Notes under the pieces: model-generated
The model's database searches: none
Told to the model about the DNA's origin: nothing
What the model saw: the letters and a program-made list of their open reading frames with translations, nothing else
Translations under genes and position numbers: made by a program
Shown: one piece after another, positions 44,960 through 53,781 of the stretch
How the letters are laid out: every line of letters starts with the position of its first letter
Position numbering within the stretch: position 1 is the first letter of the stretch
NCBI RefSeq assembly: GCF_013113735.1
Contig: NZ_CP053346.1
Span: 1,316,001 to 1,380,000 of the forward strand
Direction: 5' to 3'
Length of the DNA: 64,000 bases
From: Sphingomonas sp. AP4-R1
GTDB lineage: Bacteria; Pseudomonadota; Alphaproteobacteria; Sphingomonadales; Sphingomonadaceae

Positions 44960-47530
44960 CTAAGCCCGGCGTTGCCGGGGCGGACCCAGCAGCGCCGGTT
45001 CGAAGATCAGCGCGCAGATCAGGGTCCAGATCAGCGAGATCATCAGAATCTTGCCCATGCTCGCGGTGCCGGGATGGCGCGACAGCCACAGGCTGCCGAA
45101 CGCGACGCCGGTGGTGAGCGCCGAGAAGAGGACCGCGCGGGCCAGGCTGGAGCCGAGCAGTCGCGTCTCGCCGCCGCGCCACGCCATCACGAAATAGATG
45201 TGGAAGGCGACGCCTACCCCGAACAGGAGAGGGAAGGCGATGATGTTGGCGAAGTTCACCGGCTGGCCGATCAGCACGCAGGTGCCGAGCGTGAGGAAGA
45301 TCGAGAGGATTACCGGCGCGAGCGTGAACGCCACTTCGCGTACGTCGCGCAGCACCGCGAAGAGTAGCAGGCTGACGAGCAGGAAGGCGATCACGCCGGC
45401 CTGAACGAACGCGCCCGCGACGGTTTCGGCTGCCGCCTGCGTGGCGACCGGAAGCCCGGAGATGGCGGGCGTGACCGTCTCCACCGCATCGCGGAAGCGG
45501 TGGATCACGCGATTGTCCGAGGCATTGCCGGCGGGGAAGAGCTGGATCCGTTCGCGTCCGTCCGGGGCGATCCAGTCGCGCACCAGATCGGCGGGCAGGG
45601 TGGCGCGGGTGACGGCGTCGGGGTGGAGCGCCTGGCGGGTCTGCTCCAGCATGATGCCAAGCGGGCGGGTGATGACCGCCTGCAGGTCGGCGCGGGAGGC
45701 GGGGGTCGCTGCGGCGAGTCGATCGAAGGCATTGGCGAGGCGGACGGCGTCGGCCGGGCCGGAGCGGAGTTTGGCGGCGGCGTCACGCAGGGCGGTGACG
45801 ATCTCGTCATCGCCGGGCGCCGGGGCGACCGAGAAGGGATCGAGCGAGAGATCGAGCAGCATCGCAGCGTCGTTGATCGTGGCGAGCTTGGCGGGCTGAT
45901 CCTCGGGCACGAAGCTGTCGAGGGTGACGACCTGACGCACTTCGGGGAGGGCGTCGAGCTTTTTGGCGAGAGCCTGTGCGGTCTGGTGGTTCGGCGCCAG
46001 CGCGTCGATCACGTTGGGGGTGCGATCGGGATCGCGGGCGAGATCGGCCAGCGTCGCCATGGACGGCGCCTTGGGATCGCGCAGGTGGAGCGGGTTGAAA
46101 TCGAAGCTCACCCAGCGGAGCAGGACGATGCTGAGCGCCAGCGAGACGCCGAAGGCGATCAGGATCGCGCGGCGGTGGCGGGCGAGCCAGTCGTCCGCGC
46201 CCTCCATCCGGTGGAGCGTCGTCGCGGCGCTGGGCGCGGGGCCGCCGAAGAGGAGGATCAGAGCGGGCAGCAGGGTGACGCTGAGCAGCAGCGCCACGAT
46301 CATGCCGAGGCCGGCGATCACGCCCAGTTCGGCCACGCCGACATAAGCGGTGGGCAGGAAGGCGCCGAAGCCGAGGAAGGTGGCGGCGGCGGCCAGCGAG
46401 AGCGAGGGGCCGAGCGCCCTGGCGGCGGCGGCGATCGCGGCGGGGGCGTCGAGGCCGTCCGCCCGCTCGGCGCGGAAGCGAACGGAGAGCTGGATGCCGA
46501 AATCGACGCCAAGGCCCACGAAGAGCGGGATGAAGGCGATCGAGATCAGGTTGAAGCGGCCGACCGCGAGCAGGCCGATCGCGGCGGTGATCAGCAGGCC
46601 GAGCGTGGTGGTCAGCAGGATCGCGGCGACGAGACGGGGCGAGCGGGTCGCGGCCCAGAGCGCGGCGAGGGTCGCCAGCGCCATGACGAGGCCGACGAAG
46701 CCGATATTCTCCTGCAGCGTGGCGAATTCCTCGTCCGCCAGCGGGACTTCGCCCGTCAGGCGCAGCGTGACGCCGTGCGCGGGATCGAGACCGAGCGAAC
46801 CGGCGGTGCTGCGGACGGCGTCGGCGGCAGCGGAGCCCGCTTCGAGATCGCCATGGTTGAGGACGGGCTGGAGCAGGAGCAGGCGGCGCGTGGGCGGACG
46901 GAGCGCATCGTTGCCGCCCGCGAACAGGGCCTGCCACGAGAAATAAGCGGGCTTGCCGGCGAGGCGCGCCTCGATCGTGTCGCTCAGCGAACGCAGCGCC
47001 GGGCCGGCCTGCGTGTAGGCGCGCGGATCGCGCGACGCGCCCTCCGCCACCGTGCCGATCGCACTCGCCACGCCGCGCAGCGACGGATCGGCAGCAAGGG
47101 GCCCGAGCAAGGGCTGGGCGTCGACGAGCGCGGCGGTGGTGCGGGACACGTCTTCCCGGCTGCCGAACAGCAGCCCTTCCTTCTGGAAGAAGGCGCCGCC
47201 GTCGGGCCGGGCGACGCGGCGGAAATGGGCGCGGTCGGCCGTGAGGCGATCGGCGAGGCGGGCGGCCGCCTCCTCGGCCAGTTCGGGCGTCTTGCCGTCG
47301 ATCACGACCAGCATCGTATCGCTGAGCTGGGGGAAGGCGGCCTCGGTCGCGCGCTCCTGCTGGCGCCAGGCGACGGTGGGGGAGATCAGATCGGCCGTAT
47401 CCGTGCTCATCGCGAAACGGGACAGGGCGACGGTCAGCGCCAGCGCGCTCAGCACGAGCGCGAGGATCAGGGTGCGCCACGGACGGGCGATGCTCCAGCC
47501 GACGATGCGGCTGACGAATGCGCCCATCAT
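44960..47530 (-). CDS. hpnN: hopanoid RND transporter HpnN
   Basis: This 856-residue RND/MMPL-type inner-membrane transporter has 12 predicted helices and two large periplasmic loops. The first helix is PWRTLILALVLSALALTVAL. The proton-path helices carry FIPLFVGLGVDFGIQLSVRF and the second-half counterpart FPLLFGVGVAFHIYFVMAWR. HpnN moves hopanoids to the outer membrane. The ATG overlaps the stop of the upstream DUF2141 gene. It converges with hpnM-mlaA, so the three lipid-transport genes sit together. Confidence 0.94.
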   Translation of the reverse strand: MMGAFVSRIVGWSIARPWRTLILALVLSALALTVALSRFAMSTDTADLISPTVAWRQQERATEAAFPQLSDTMLVVIDGKTPELAEEAAARLADRLTADRAHFRRVARPDGGAFFQKEGLLFGSREDVSRTTAALVDAQPLLGPLAADPSLRGVASAIGTVAEGASRDPRAYTQAGPALRSLSDTIEARLAGKPAYFSWQALFAGGNDALRPPTRRLLLLQPVLNHGDLEAGSAAADAVRSTAGSLGLDPAHGVTLRLTGEVPLADEEFATLQENIGFVGLVMALATLAALWAATRSPRLVAAILLTTTLGLLITAAIGLLAVGRFNLISIAFIPLFVGLGVDFGIQLSVRFRAERADGLDAPAAIAAAARALGPSLSLAAAATFLGFGAFLPTAYVGVAELGVIAGLGMIVALLLSVTLLPALILLFGGPAPSAATTLHRMEGADDWLARHRRAILIAFGVSLALSIVLLRWVSFDFNPLHLRDPKAPSMATLADLARDPDRTPNVIDALAPNHQTAQALAKKLDALPEVRQVVTLDSFVPEDQPAKLATINDAAMLLDLSLDPFSVAPAPGDDEIVTALRDAAAKLRSGPADAVRLANAFDRLAAATPASRADLQAVITRPLGIMLEQTRQALHPDAVTRATLPADLVRDWIAPDGRERIQLFPAGNASDNRVIHRFRDAVETVTPAISGLPVATQAAAETVAGAFVQAGVIAFLLVSLLLFAVLRDVREVAFTLAPVILSIFLTLGTCVLIGQPVNFANIIAFPLLFGVGVAFHIYFVMAWRGGETRLLGSSLARAVLFSALTTGVAFGSLWLSRHPGTASMGKILMISLIWTLICALIFEPALLGPPRQRRA

Positions 47531-47958
47531 CGCGCGGGCGGGCCCTTGCGGCCGGTGAAGTAGCGCATCTTCAGCGCCGTCTGGGTGGCCTTGCCGTCGA
47601 AATCGAACACCGCATCATCCCATTTGGGCGGGCTCAGCACGATGCGCGCGTCACGCGAGAAGCCGACGCCCTCGGTGGGAATGCCGAACAGGCCGCGATC
47701 GACATGGCGATTGTCATTCTCGTCATGGAAGGCCTGGATCGCATAATGGCCCGGCGGAAGATTCTCGATGGTGAGCGTGACCTGGCCTTCATGCGCCGGG
47801 GTTTCGGTCGAATAGGGGCAGCCGTCCTTCAGGAACAGGCTTTGCGGGCAGACGTCGAGATGCACCTTGCCCTTGTTGCTGCGGACATTGCCGACATCGA
47901 TGGTGAGCGTTCCCGTGCCCGCGGCGGCGGCGAGCATCAGCGCGACGGCGATCGCCAT
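47527..47958 (-). CDS. DUF2141 periplasmic protein
   Basis: This 143-residue protein has a signal-like N terminus (MAIAVALMLAAAAG) and one beta-sandwich domain. LTIENLPPGHYAIQAFHDEN followed by DNRHVDRGLFGIPTEGVGFS is the DUF2141 signature. Two cysteines (VCPQSLFLKDGC) could pair. It overlaps hpnN by 4 bases and precedes it on the same transcript. A role as a periplasmic partner of hopanoid export is inferred from position; the domain's function is unknown to me. Confidence 0.85.
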   Translation of the reverse strand: MAIAVALMLAAAAGTGTLTIDVGNVRSNKGKVHLDVCPQSLFLKDGCPYSTETPAHEGQVTLTIENLPPGHYAIQAFHDENDNRHVDRGLFGIPTEGVGFSRDARIVLSPPKWDDAVFDFDGKATQTALKMRYFTGRKGPPAR

Positions 47959-48130
47959 CAGGCGGCGCCATGCGTGAAATGCCGCGCGTGAGGCGTCGCG
48001 ATCGGTTCGGGCGAAGGCATGAGGCGATTCAAGAGGCGTTCCGTTCGTGCGTTGCGGGCGGGATGAGCGCTAAACGAACGGCGATCAATCCGCTTTGATC
48101 CGGGGGCGGTGGCTGGCGTAAGGGAACCGC

Positions 48131-49228
48131 ATGGCTGCCCCGGACGCGCCCCCACCCGCCCCCGCGCCAACGGACGATCCGCCGCGCAAGATCATCCATG
48201 TCGATATGGATGCTTTCTACGCCTCGGTCGAGCAGCGCGACAATCCGGAGCTGCGCGGCAAGCCTGTGGCGGTGGGCGGCATCCGCGAGCGCGGCGTGGT
48301 GGCGGCGGCCAGCTATGAGGCGCGCGTGTTCGGCGTGCGATCGGCGATGGCCTCCGCCACGGCGCGGCGGAAATGCCCGGAGCTGATCTTCGTGAAGCCG
48401 CGCTTCGAAGTGTATGGCGAGATATCGCGGCAGATCCGCGCGATCTTCGCGGAGTATACCGAGGCGATCGAGCCGCTCTCGCTGGACGAGGCCTATCTCG
48501 ACGTGAGCGGGGTGGACTCGGCGCGCGACGTGGCGGAGGCGATCCGCCAGCGGATCAAGGCCGAGACGGGGCTGACCGCCTCGGCGGGGGTGTCGTACAA
48601 CAAGTTCATCGCCAAGCTGGCGTCCGACCAGAACAAGCCGGACGGCATCTGCGTGATCCCGCCGCATCGGGGGGCGGCGTTCGTGCAGACCCTGCCGGTG
48701 AAGCGCTTCCACGGCGTGGGGCCGCGCACGGCCGAGAAGATGGCGCGGCTGGGGATCGAGACGGGCGCCGATCTCGCCGCGCAGAGCCTGCCCTTCATGG
48801 AGGCGCATTTCGGCAGCTTCGCCGCCTATCTCTACTGGGCGGCGCGGGGGCGGGACGACCGGCCGGTGCGCGCGAACCGGATCCGCAAGTCGATCGGGGC
48901 GGAGCGCACCTTCTTCGAGGACAAACATGGCGAGGCCGAGCTGATCGAGGCGCTGGAGACGGTGCTGGAGGCGCTGATGGAGCGGATCGACCGATCGGGT
49001 GCGGCGGGGCGCACGGTGACGCTGAAGGTGAAATTCGCCGACTTCCGCCAGATCACGCGGGCGAAGAGCTTCACGATGCCGGTGGCGGCGCGCGAGGCGA
49101 TCGGCGAGGCGGGGCGCGGACTGTTGCGCGCGCTGCTGCCGATGCCGCTGGGCGTGCGGCTGCTGGGGCTGACCCTGTCCGCGCTGGAGGGGGACGAAGA
49201 GGCGGAGCAATTGGGGCTGGGGATTTAA
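48131..49228 (+). CDS. dinB: DNA polymerase IV
   Basis: This 365-residue Y-family translesion polymerase begins its palm with IIHVDMDAFYASVEQRDNPE, providing the first metal-binding Asp. The second acidic pair is in EPLSLDEAYLDVS. The thumb has GVSYNKFIAKLASDQNKPDG, and the little finger follows. It lacks an obvious C-terminal beta-clamp peptide, though the final EAEQLGLGI may serve. It diverges from the DUF2141-hpnN operon; no LexA-type operator was evident to me in 47959-48130. Confidence 0.95.
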   Translation: MAAPDAPPPAPAPTDDPPRKIIHVDMDAFYASVEQRDNPELRGKPVAVGGIRERGVVAAASYEARVFGVRSAMASATARRKCPELIFVKPRFEVYGEISRQIRAIFAEYTEAIEPLSLDEAYLDVSGVDSARDVAEAIRQRIKAETGLTASAGVSYNKFIAKLASDQNKPDGICVIPPHRGAAFVQTLPVKRFHGVGPRTAEKMARLGIETGADLAAQSLPFMEAHFGSFAAYLYWAARGRDDRPVRANRIRKSIGAERTFFEDKHGEAELIEALETVLEALMERIDRSGAAGRTVTLKVKFADFRQITRAKSFTMPVAAREAIGEAGRGLLRALLPMPLGVRLLGLTLSALEGDEEAEQLGLGI

Positions 49229-49256
49229 GGCAATGCCCCGGTCACCTCATATCTCT

Positions 49257-49361
49257 CGTCATCCTGAACTTGTTTCAGGATCCATGGCGCGGGAGCTGTC
49301 CGTGAGCGATCGTCCAGCGGAGAGCGCAGGCGATGGATCCTGAAACAAGTTCAGGATGACG
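49257..49361. repeat. long REP-like inverted repeat after dinB
   Basis: Nearly perfect 29-31-base outer arms (start CGTCATCCTGAACTTG) each contain their own smaller palindrome, TCCTGAACTTGTTTCAGGA. The sequence is related to the sub-palindromes of the 195-bp repeat. It separates dinB from the convergent DoxX-like gene. Confidence 0.85.
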
Positions 49362-49390
49362 GCGGGAGTTGGGATCCCGGCCGGGAAGGA

Positions 49391-49864
49391 TCAGAGGCGT
49401 CGCCCGAACGGCCAGTCCGTGACCTTGCCCGCATAGAGCGCCCACCAGATGATCAGCGGCTGCGCGAGCAGGCGGGGGGCGTGATACAAGAGGGGCAGGC
49501 CGGTGCCGGAGCCGAGATCGTTGATCGCGTGCTGCATGTTCGCGGGCCACACGCAGAGCGCGTAGAGCGCGAGCATCAGGCCGGCCCACCAGCGCGTGCG
49601 CGGGATGAGCAGGCCGATCGCGCCGAACAGCTCGCACAGGCCGGTCGCGATCACCGTTTCGCGCGGGAAGGGCACCCACGGCGGCATGATCCGCAGGAAC
49701 GGCGCGGAATGCGCGATATGGAGATAGCCGGCCGCGAGATAGGCCGCCGCCAGCACCCAGCGGGCGACGATGCGCCCCCACCGCTCGCCGGGCTGGAAAG
49801 GCGGGGCCGGGGGGGAATGGCCCTCCGCCGCACCGGTCGCGTGCCGATCAGCACCCACCCTCAA
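49391..49864 (-). CDS. DoxX-like membrane protein
   Basis: This predicted protein of about 157 residues has four hydrophobic segments (WVLAAAYLAAGYLHIAHS, VIATGLCELFGAIGLLI, LMLALYALCVWPANMQHAI and PLIIWWALYAG). This fits DoxX-like small membrane proteins. The start TTG 49864 overlaps the stop of the flavoprotein gene; a GTG at 49858 is equally plausible. Function is unknown. Pairing with an oxidase could mean a redox or quinone role, but that is a guess. Confidence 0.7.
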   Translation of the reverse strand: MRVGADRHATGAAEGHSPPAPPFQPGERWGRIVARWVLAAAYLAAGYLHIAHSAPFLRIMPPWVPFPRETVIATGLCELFGAIGLLIPRTRWWAGLMLALYALCVWPANMQHAINDLGSGTGLPLLYHAPRLLAQPLIIWWALYAGKVTDWPFGRRL

Positions 49865-51099
49865 TCCTCTCCTTGCCAGGGAGGGGAGGCGATCAGCCGA
49901 TCGGCGGCGGCGACGCCGGTTTCATAGGCGCCGTGGGCGGTAGTGAAATCCCTGGCCGAGCAGGCCTCGCCCGCGAGCAGGATGCGATCGTCGACCGGCG
50001 CGGCCAGCGCGGCGCGGGCATCGGCGAAGCCCGGCAGAGCGTGGCTGTACGAACCCCGGATCGACTCGCACTTGGCCCAGGCGGAACCCGCGACATAATC
50101 CAGCCGGCGCACGAAATCGGCGCCGAGCAGGCCGCTCAGCTCCTCGCGCACGAAGGCTTCGGCCGCGCCGTCGCCCTCGGTTTCCAGCGCGCGGGCGGCG
50201 GCGCCTCCGAGAAAGGCCTCGATCACGGGATAGCCGAATGGGCGGAGATAATAGCTGCCGGTGGCACCGCGCCGGGGCGATCCGATGAGATGGCCGTTTT
50301 CGGGCAGATCATGCGTTTCCGGCAGGCGGAAGAAGAGCTTGTCGGCCAGGCCGAGCGGCAGCTTGCTCGCCGCGTGGCAGGGCGTTTCGAACGCGGCGGG
50401 CAGGCCGATCGTGCCGGCGGCGAGCATCTCGGTGGAGACGGTGACGATCGCGGCGGCGGCGTCGATATCGCCCTTGTCGGTGGCGAGGCGGACGCCCCGA
50501 TCGTGATGGGAGACGCTGGCGACCCTGGTGCCGAGCACACGCGGGACGCCGGCGGCCGCAATCTCGACCAGCGCGCCATAGCCGGCGGGAAGGCGCCAGT
50601 TCCGGTCGCTCGCGGCATCGTCATAGGCGAGATAGTCGGCGACCGAGAGTTCGGCCAGCTGCGCGCCGTTGATGTAGCTGGACAGCGCCTCGACATAGCC
50701 GATCCAGGGATTGGCCGGATCGATCGCGTCGCTGGCGCGGTCGCTCGGTACGCCCGCGCGGATCGCCTCGTTCCAGGCATCGAAGGCTTCCCAGGCCGCA
50801 TGCTGATCGGCCGCGTCGAAACCGAGATTGCGCCATTGATCGCCCCAGGCCGACCGGGAGCGATCGATCGTGCGCCCCTCAACCTCGGCGATCGAGACCC
50901 ACGGATTGCGCTCGGCCGAATGGAGCCAGCCGCAGCCCATATCCAGCGCCATGCTGCCGGCATGGATCGTATGCGCGCGGCCGCCGATGCGGGGGAGCGC
51001 ATCGATCAGCAGCACGCTGCGGCCGTGGCTGGCGAGACGGCGCGCGGCGCCGACTCCGGCCGCCCCGGCTCCCACGATCGCGACATCGATCCCCCTCAT
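49861..51099 (-). CDS. flavin-containing amine oxidase family protein
   Basis: This is a 412-residue FAD oxidoreductase. The dinucleotide-binding motif is VAIVGAGAAGVGAARRLASH, followed by RIGGRAHTIH and DMGCGWLHSAERNPW, the flavin monoamine-oxidase pattern. The C-terminal FAD motif is ILLAGEACSARDFTTAHGAY. ATG 51099 is chosen; an in-frame ATG at 51135 would add 12 residues. The substrate amine is unknown. It diverges from the pccB operon and may share regulatory DNA with it. Confidence 0.87.
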   Translation of the reverse strand: MRGIDVAIVGAGAAGVGAARRLASHGRSVLLIDALPRIGGRAHTIHAGSMALDMGCGWLHSAERNPWVSIAEVEGRTIDRSRSAWGDQWRNLGFDAADQHAAWEAFDAWNEAIRAGVPSDRASDAIDPANPWIGYVEALSSYINGAQLAELSVADYLAYDDAASDRNWRLPAGYGALVEIAAAGVPRVLGTRVASVSHHDRGVRLATDKGDIDAAAAIVTVSTEMLAAGTIGLPAAFETPCHAASKLPLGLADKLFFRLPETHDLPENGHLIGSPRRGATGSYYLRPFGYPVIEAFLGGAAARALETEGDGAAEAFVREELSGLLGADFVRRLDYVAGSAWAKCESIRGSYSHALPGFADARAALAAPVDDRILLAGEACSARDFTTAHGAYETGVAAADRLIASPPWQGED

Positions 51100-51128
51100 C
51101 GCACCGACATGCACCAAAGATGCGTCGT

Positions 51129-51203
51129 GATCCATTCTGCAGATCGCGATCCATTCCGCAGATAGGGATTTCGCAATTCCGCAAATTCGCATTTGAATGC
51201 GGA
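51129..51203. promoter_or_regulatory. repeat-rich divergent regulatory region upstream of pccB
   Basis: A 19-bp tandem duplication (51129-51147 and 51148-51166, GATCCATTCYGCAGAT core) is followed by three spaced copies of a TTCGCAA/TTCCGCAAA/TTCGCATT motif (about 51169-51192). Such repeated sites look like a regulator's binding array, probably for the propionyl-CoA operon. I cannot name the regulator. Confidence 0.4.
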
Positions 51204-51250
51204 GCCTACAGGGGACAAACCGCAGACAGAGCATTTCGAGAGGGTTGAGG

Positions 51251-52783
51251 ATGCTGGCGACGTTACGGAAGCTGGAAGAGAAGCGCGCGCAGGCGGCGCT
51301 CGGCGGCGGACAGGCGCGGATCGACAGCCAGCACAGGAAAGGGCGGCTTTCCGCGCGGGAGCGGATCGCGGTGCTGCTGGATCCCGGCAGCTTCGAGGAG
51401 CTCGACATGTATGTCGAGCATAATTGCGTCGACTTCGGGATGCAGGATCAGGTGGTGCCGGGCGACGGCGTGGTCACCGGATCGGGCACGATCAACGGCC
51501 GGCTGGTGTTCGTGTTCAGCCAGGATTTCACCGTCTTCGGCGGATCTCTTTCGGAGCGGCACGCGCAGAAGATCTGCAAGATCATGGACATGGCGCTGAA
51601 GGTGGGCGCCCCCGTGATCGGCATGAACGATTCGGGCGGCGCGCGCATCCAGGAGGGCGTGGCGAGCCTCGGCGGCTATGCCGAGGTGTTTCAGCGCAAC
51701 GTGCTGGCATCGGGCGTGGTGCCGCAGATCAGCCTGATCATGGGGCCATGCGCGGGCGGCGCGGTCTATTCGCCGGCGATGACCGACTTCATCTTCATGG
51801 TGAAGGATTCGAGCTTCATGTTCGTGACCGGGCCGGAGGTGGTGAAGACCGTCACCAACGAGGTGGTGACGCAGGAGGAACTGGGCGGCGCGATCACGCA
51901 CGCGACCAAATCCTCGGTCGCGGACCTCGCCTTTGAAAATGACATCGAGGCGCTGCTGGCGACGCGCGACTTCGTGGATTTCCTGCCGCTCTCGAACCGG
52001 GAAACGGTGCCCGCGCGGCCCACGACGGATCCCGGCGACCGGATCGACATGAGCCTCGATACGCTGATCCCGGACAGCGCCAACAAGCCCTACGACATGA
52101 AGGAACTGATCCGGAAGATCGTGGACGAGGGCGATTTCTTCGAGGTGCAGCCAACCCACGCCGGCAATATCGTGATCGGGTTCGGCCGGATCGAGGGGCG
52201 CACGATCGGCATCGTCGCCAACCAGCCGATGGTGCTGGCGGGCGTGCTGGACATCAACAGCGCCAAGAAGGCGGCGCGCTTCGTGCGCTTCTGCGATGCG
52301 TTCGAGATCCCGATCGTCACCTTCGTCGACGTGCCGGGCTTCCTGCCGGGCGTGGCGCAGGAACATAACGGCATCATCAAGCATGGCGCCAAGCTGCTGT
52401 TCGCTTATGGCGAGGCGACCGTGCCCAAGATCACGGTGATCACGCGCAAGGCCTATGGCGGGGCCTATGACGTGATGGCCTCCAAGCATCTGCGCGGCGA
52501 CCTGAATTATGCGTGGCCCACCGCCGAGATCGCGGTGATGGGCGCGAAGGGGGCCGTCGAGATCATCTTCCGCAAGGACGTGGGGGATCCCGAAAAGATC
52601 GCCGCGCGCACGCGGGAATATGAGGAGCGCTTCGCCAACCCCTTCGTGGCGGCGAGCAAGGGCTTCATCGACGAGGTGATCATGCCGCATTCGACCCGGC
52701 GACGGATCGCGCTGGGCCTCCGCAAGCTGCGGGGAAAACAGCTTGAGAACCCTTGGAAGAAGCATGACAATATTCCCCTCTAA
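51251..52783 (+). CDS. pccB: propionyl-CoA carboxylase beta subunit
   Basis: This 510-residue carboxyltransferase subunit transfers CO2 from biotin to propionyl-CoA. Conserved segments include [36 protein letters not shown] and [20 protein letters not shown], with the paired oxyanion-hole glycines. [20 protein letters not shown] supports the PCC rather than the ACC type. ATG 51251 with TGAGG upstream is the start; the frame is open to 51197. It begins the methylmalonyl pathway operon whose alpha subunit lies 4 kb downstream. Confidence 0.95.
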   Translation: MLATLRKLEEKRAQAALGGGQARIDSQHRKGRLSARERIAVLLDPGSFEELDMYVEHNCVDFGMQDQVVPGDGVVTGSGTINGRLVFVFSQDFTVFGGSLSERHAQKICKIMDMALKVGAPVIGMNDSGGARIQEGVASLGGYAEVFQRNVLASGVVPQISLIMGPCAGGAVYSPAMTDFIFMVKDSSFMFVTGPEVVKTVTNEVVTQEELGGAITHATKSSVADLAFENDIEALLATRDFVDFLPLSNRETVPARPTTDPGDRIDMSLDTLIPDSANKPYDMKELIRKIVDEGDFFEVQPTHAGNIVIGFGRIEGRTIGIVANQPMVLAGVLDINSAKKAARFVRFCDAFEIPIVTFVDVPGFLPGVAQEHNGIIKHGAKLLFAYGEATVPKITVITRKAYGGAYDVMASKHLRGDLNYAWPTAEIAVMGAKGAVEIIFRKDVGDPEKIAARTREYEERFANPFVAASKGFIDEVIMPHSTRRRIALGLRKLRGKQLENPWKKHDNIPL

Positions 52784-52797
52784 TCGGGGGAAGCGAG

Positions 52798-53205
52798 ATG
52801 AGCAGATTGCATGGAGATGACGCAGAACTGACCGAACGCGACGCGGCACTTATAAAAGCAATGATCGACAGAGGCGATAAAAACGAGACGATCGCTGCGT
52901 ATTTTGGGGTTAATCAACGCGCGATATCTCATGTGCGAACTGGGAAAAAATTTGAGGGTATCAATGCGGCGTCGATAGCGATCCTGCCTCCGCCGGGACC
53001 ATATGGTGTCGATCCAATATATGTTCGGTTCTATCAAACCATGACGAAAGTTAATTCCCTTTGGGAGAAGCGGAAGCTGTCTGCCGCAAAGGAGTTGCTT
53101 GAACGAGCCTTGAAGAACCCGGTCTTCACAGAAGATATTTCAGAAATAGATACTGAATTTAGCGATATTTGCCGCGATGAGTACGGGATCAATGTTGCGA
53201 TATGA
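52798..53205 (+). CDS. low-GC HTH-like protein inserted in propionate operon
   Basis: This is a 135-residue soluble protein. Residues about 14-51 (ALIKAMIDRGDKNETIAAYF then GVNQRAISHVRTGKKF) look like a helix-turn-helix of a small regulator. The middle is Pro-rich (PPPGPYGVDP) and the C terminus is helical and acidic. By my count the gene is about 48% G+C and dips below 40% near 53101-53160, while its neighbours are far richer, so recent acquisition is likely. A GGGGAAGCGAG site precedes the ATG. Its stop overlaps the mce start (ATGA). I do not recognise a named family. Confidence 0.7.
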   Translation: MSRLHGDDAELTERDAALIKAMIDRGDKNETIAAYFGVNQRAISHVRTGKKFEGINAASIAILPPPGPYGVDPIYVRFYQTMTKVNSLWEKRKLSAAKELLERALKNPVFTEDISEIDTEFSDICRDEYGINVAI

Positions 53206-53642
53206 AACTTGGCCGCTTGAACCATGTCGGTATCGCGACGCCCTCGATCGCGGCGAGCCTCGCTTATTATCGCGACGTGATGGGGGCGACTCTGGCGCAT
53301 GCGCCGTTCGATCTGCCGGCGCAGGGCGTGACGGTGTGCTTCGTCGATACGCCGGGAGAAGAGGGCACGGCAGGGACGCAGATCGAGCTGATCGAGCCGC
53401 TGGGAGAGGCCAGCCCGATCCATGCGTTTCTGGCCAAGAACCCGGCCGGAGGGCAGCATCATATGTGTTACGAGGTGGCGGACATCCACGCGGCCAAGGC
53501 GTGGTTCGAGGGGCTGGGCAAGACGGTGCTCGGCGAGCCGCGCATCGGGGCGCACGGGACGCCGATCTTCTTCGTCCACCCGAAGGATATGAACGGGGTG
53601 CTGACCGAGATCATGGAGACGCCGAAGGACGGCGCGCACTGA
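53202..53642 (+). CDS. mce: methylmalonyl-CoA epimerase
   Basis: This 146-residue VOC-fold metalloenzyme interconverts the (S) and (R) forms of methylmalonyl-CoA. It starts MKLGRLNHVGIATPSIAAS, with the first metal His. HHMCYEVADIHAAKAWFEGL and the C-terminal FVHPKDMNGVLTEIME carry further ligands. It bridges PccBA and the mutase. The ATG overlaps the stop of the low-GC gene. Confidence 0.95.
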   Translation: MKLGRLNHVGIATPSIAASLAYYRDVMGATLAHAPFDLPAQGVTVCFVDTPGEEGTAGTQIELIEPLGEASPIHAFLAKNPAGGQHHMCYEVADIHAAKAWFEGLGKTVLGEPRIGAHGTPIFFVHPKDMNGVLTEIMETPKDGAH

Positions 53643-53664
53643 TGTCGGGCGTCTTCTTTCCTGC

Positions 53665-53747
53665 CGTTCGTGCTGAGCCTGTCGAAGCACGGGCTTCACA
53701 TAGCGTCGCTTGCAGCCCGTCCTTCGACTTCGCTCAGGACGAACGGG
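53665..53747. repeat. REP-like inverted repeat between mce and scpA
   Basis: Arms 53665-53692 and 53719-53747 (CCGTTCGTGCTGAG and CTCAGGACGAACGG ends) flank a loop of about 26 bases. It belongs to the same family as the copy embedded in pccA. It sits inside an apparent operon, so it is not a full barrier to transcription. Confidence 0.85.
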
Positions 53748-53781
53748 GATGGGGCGTGTGTGATGAACGGAGTTCGGTGGC

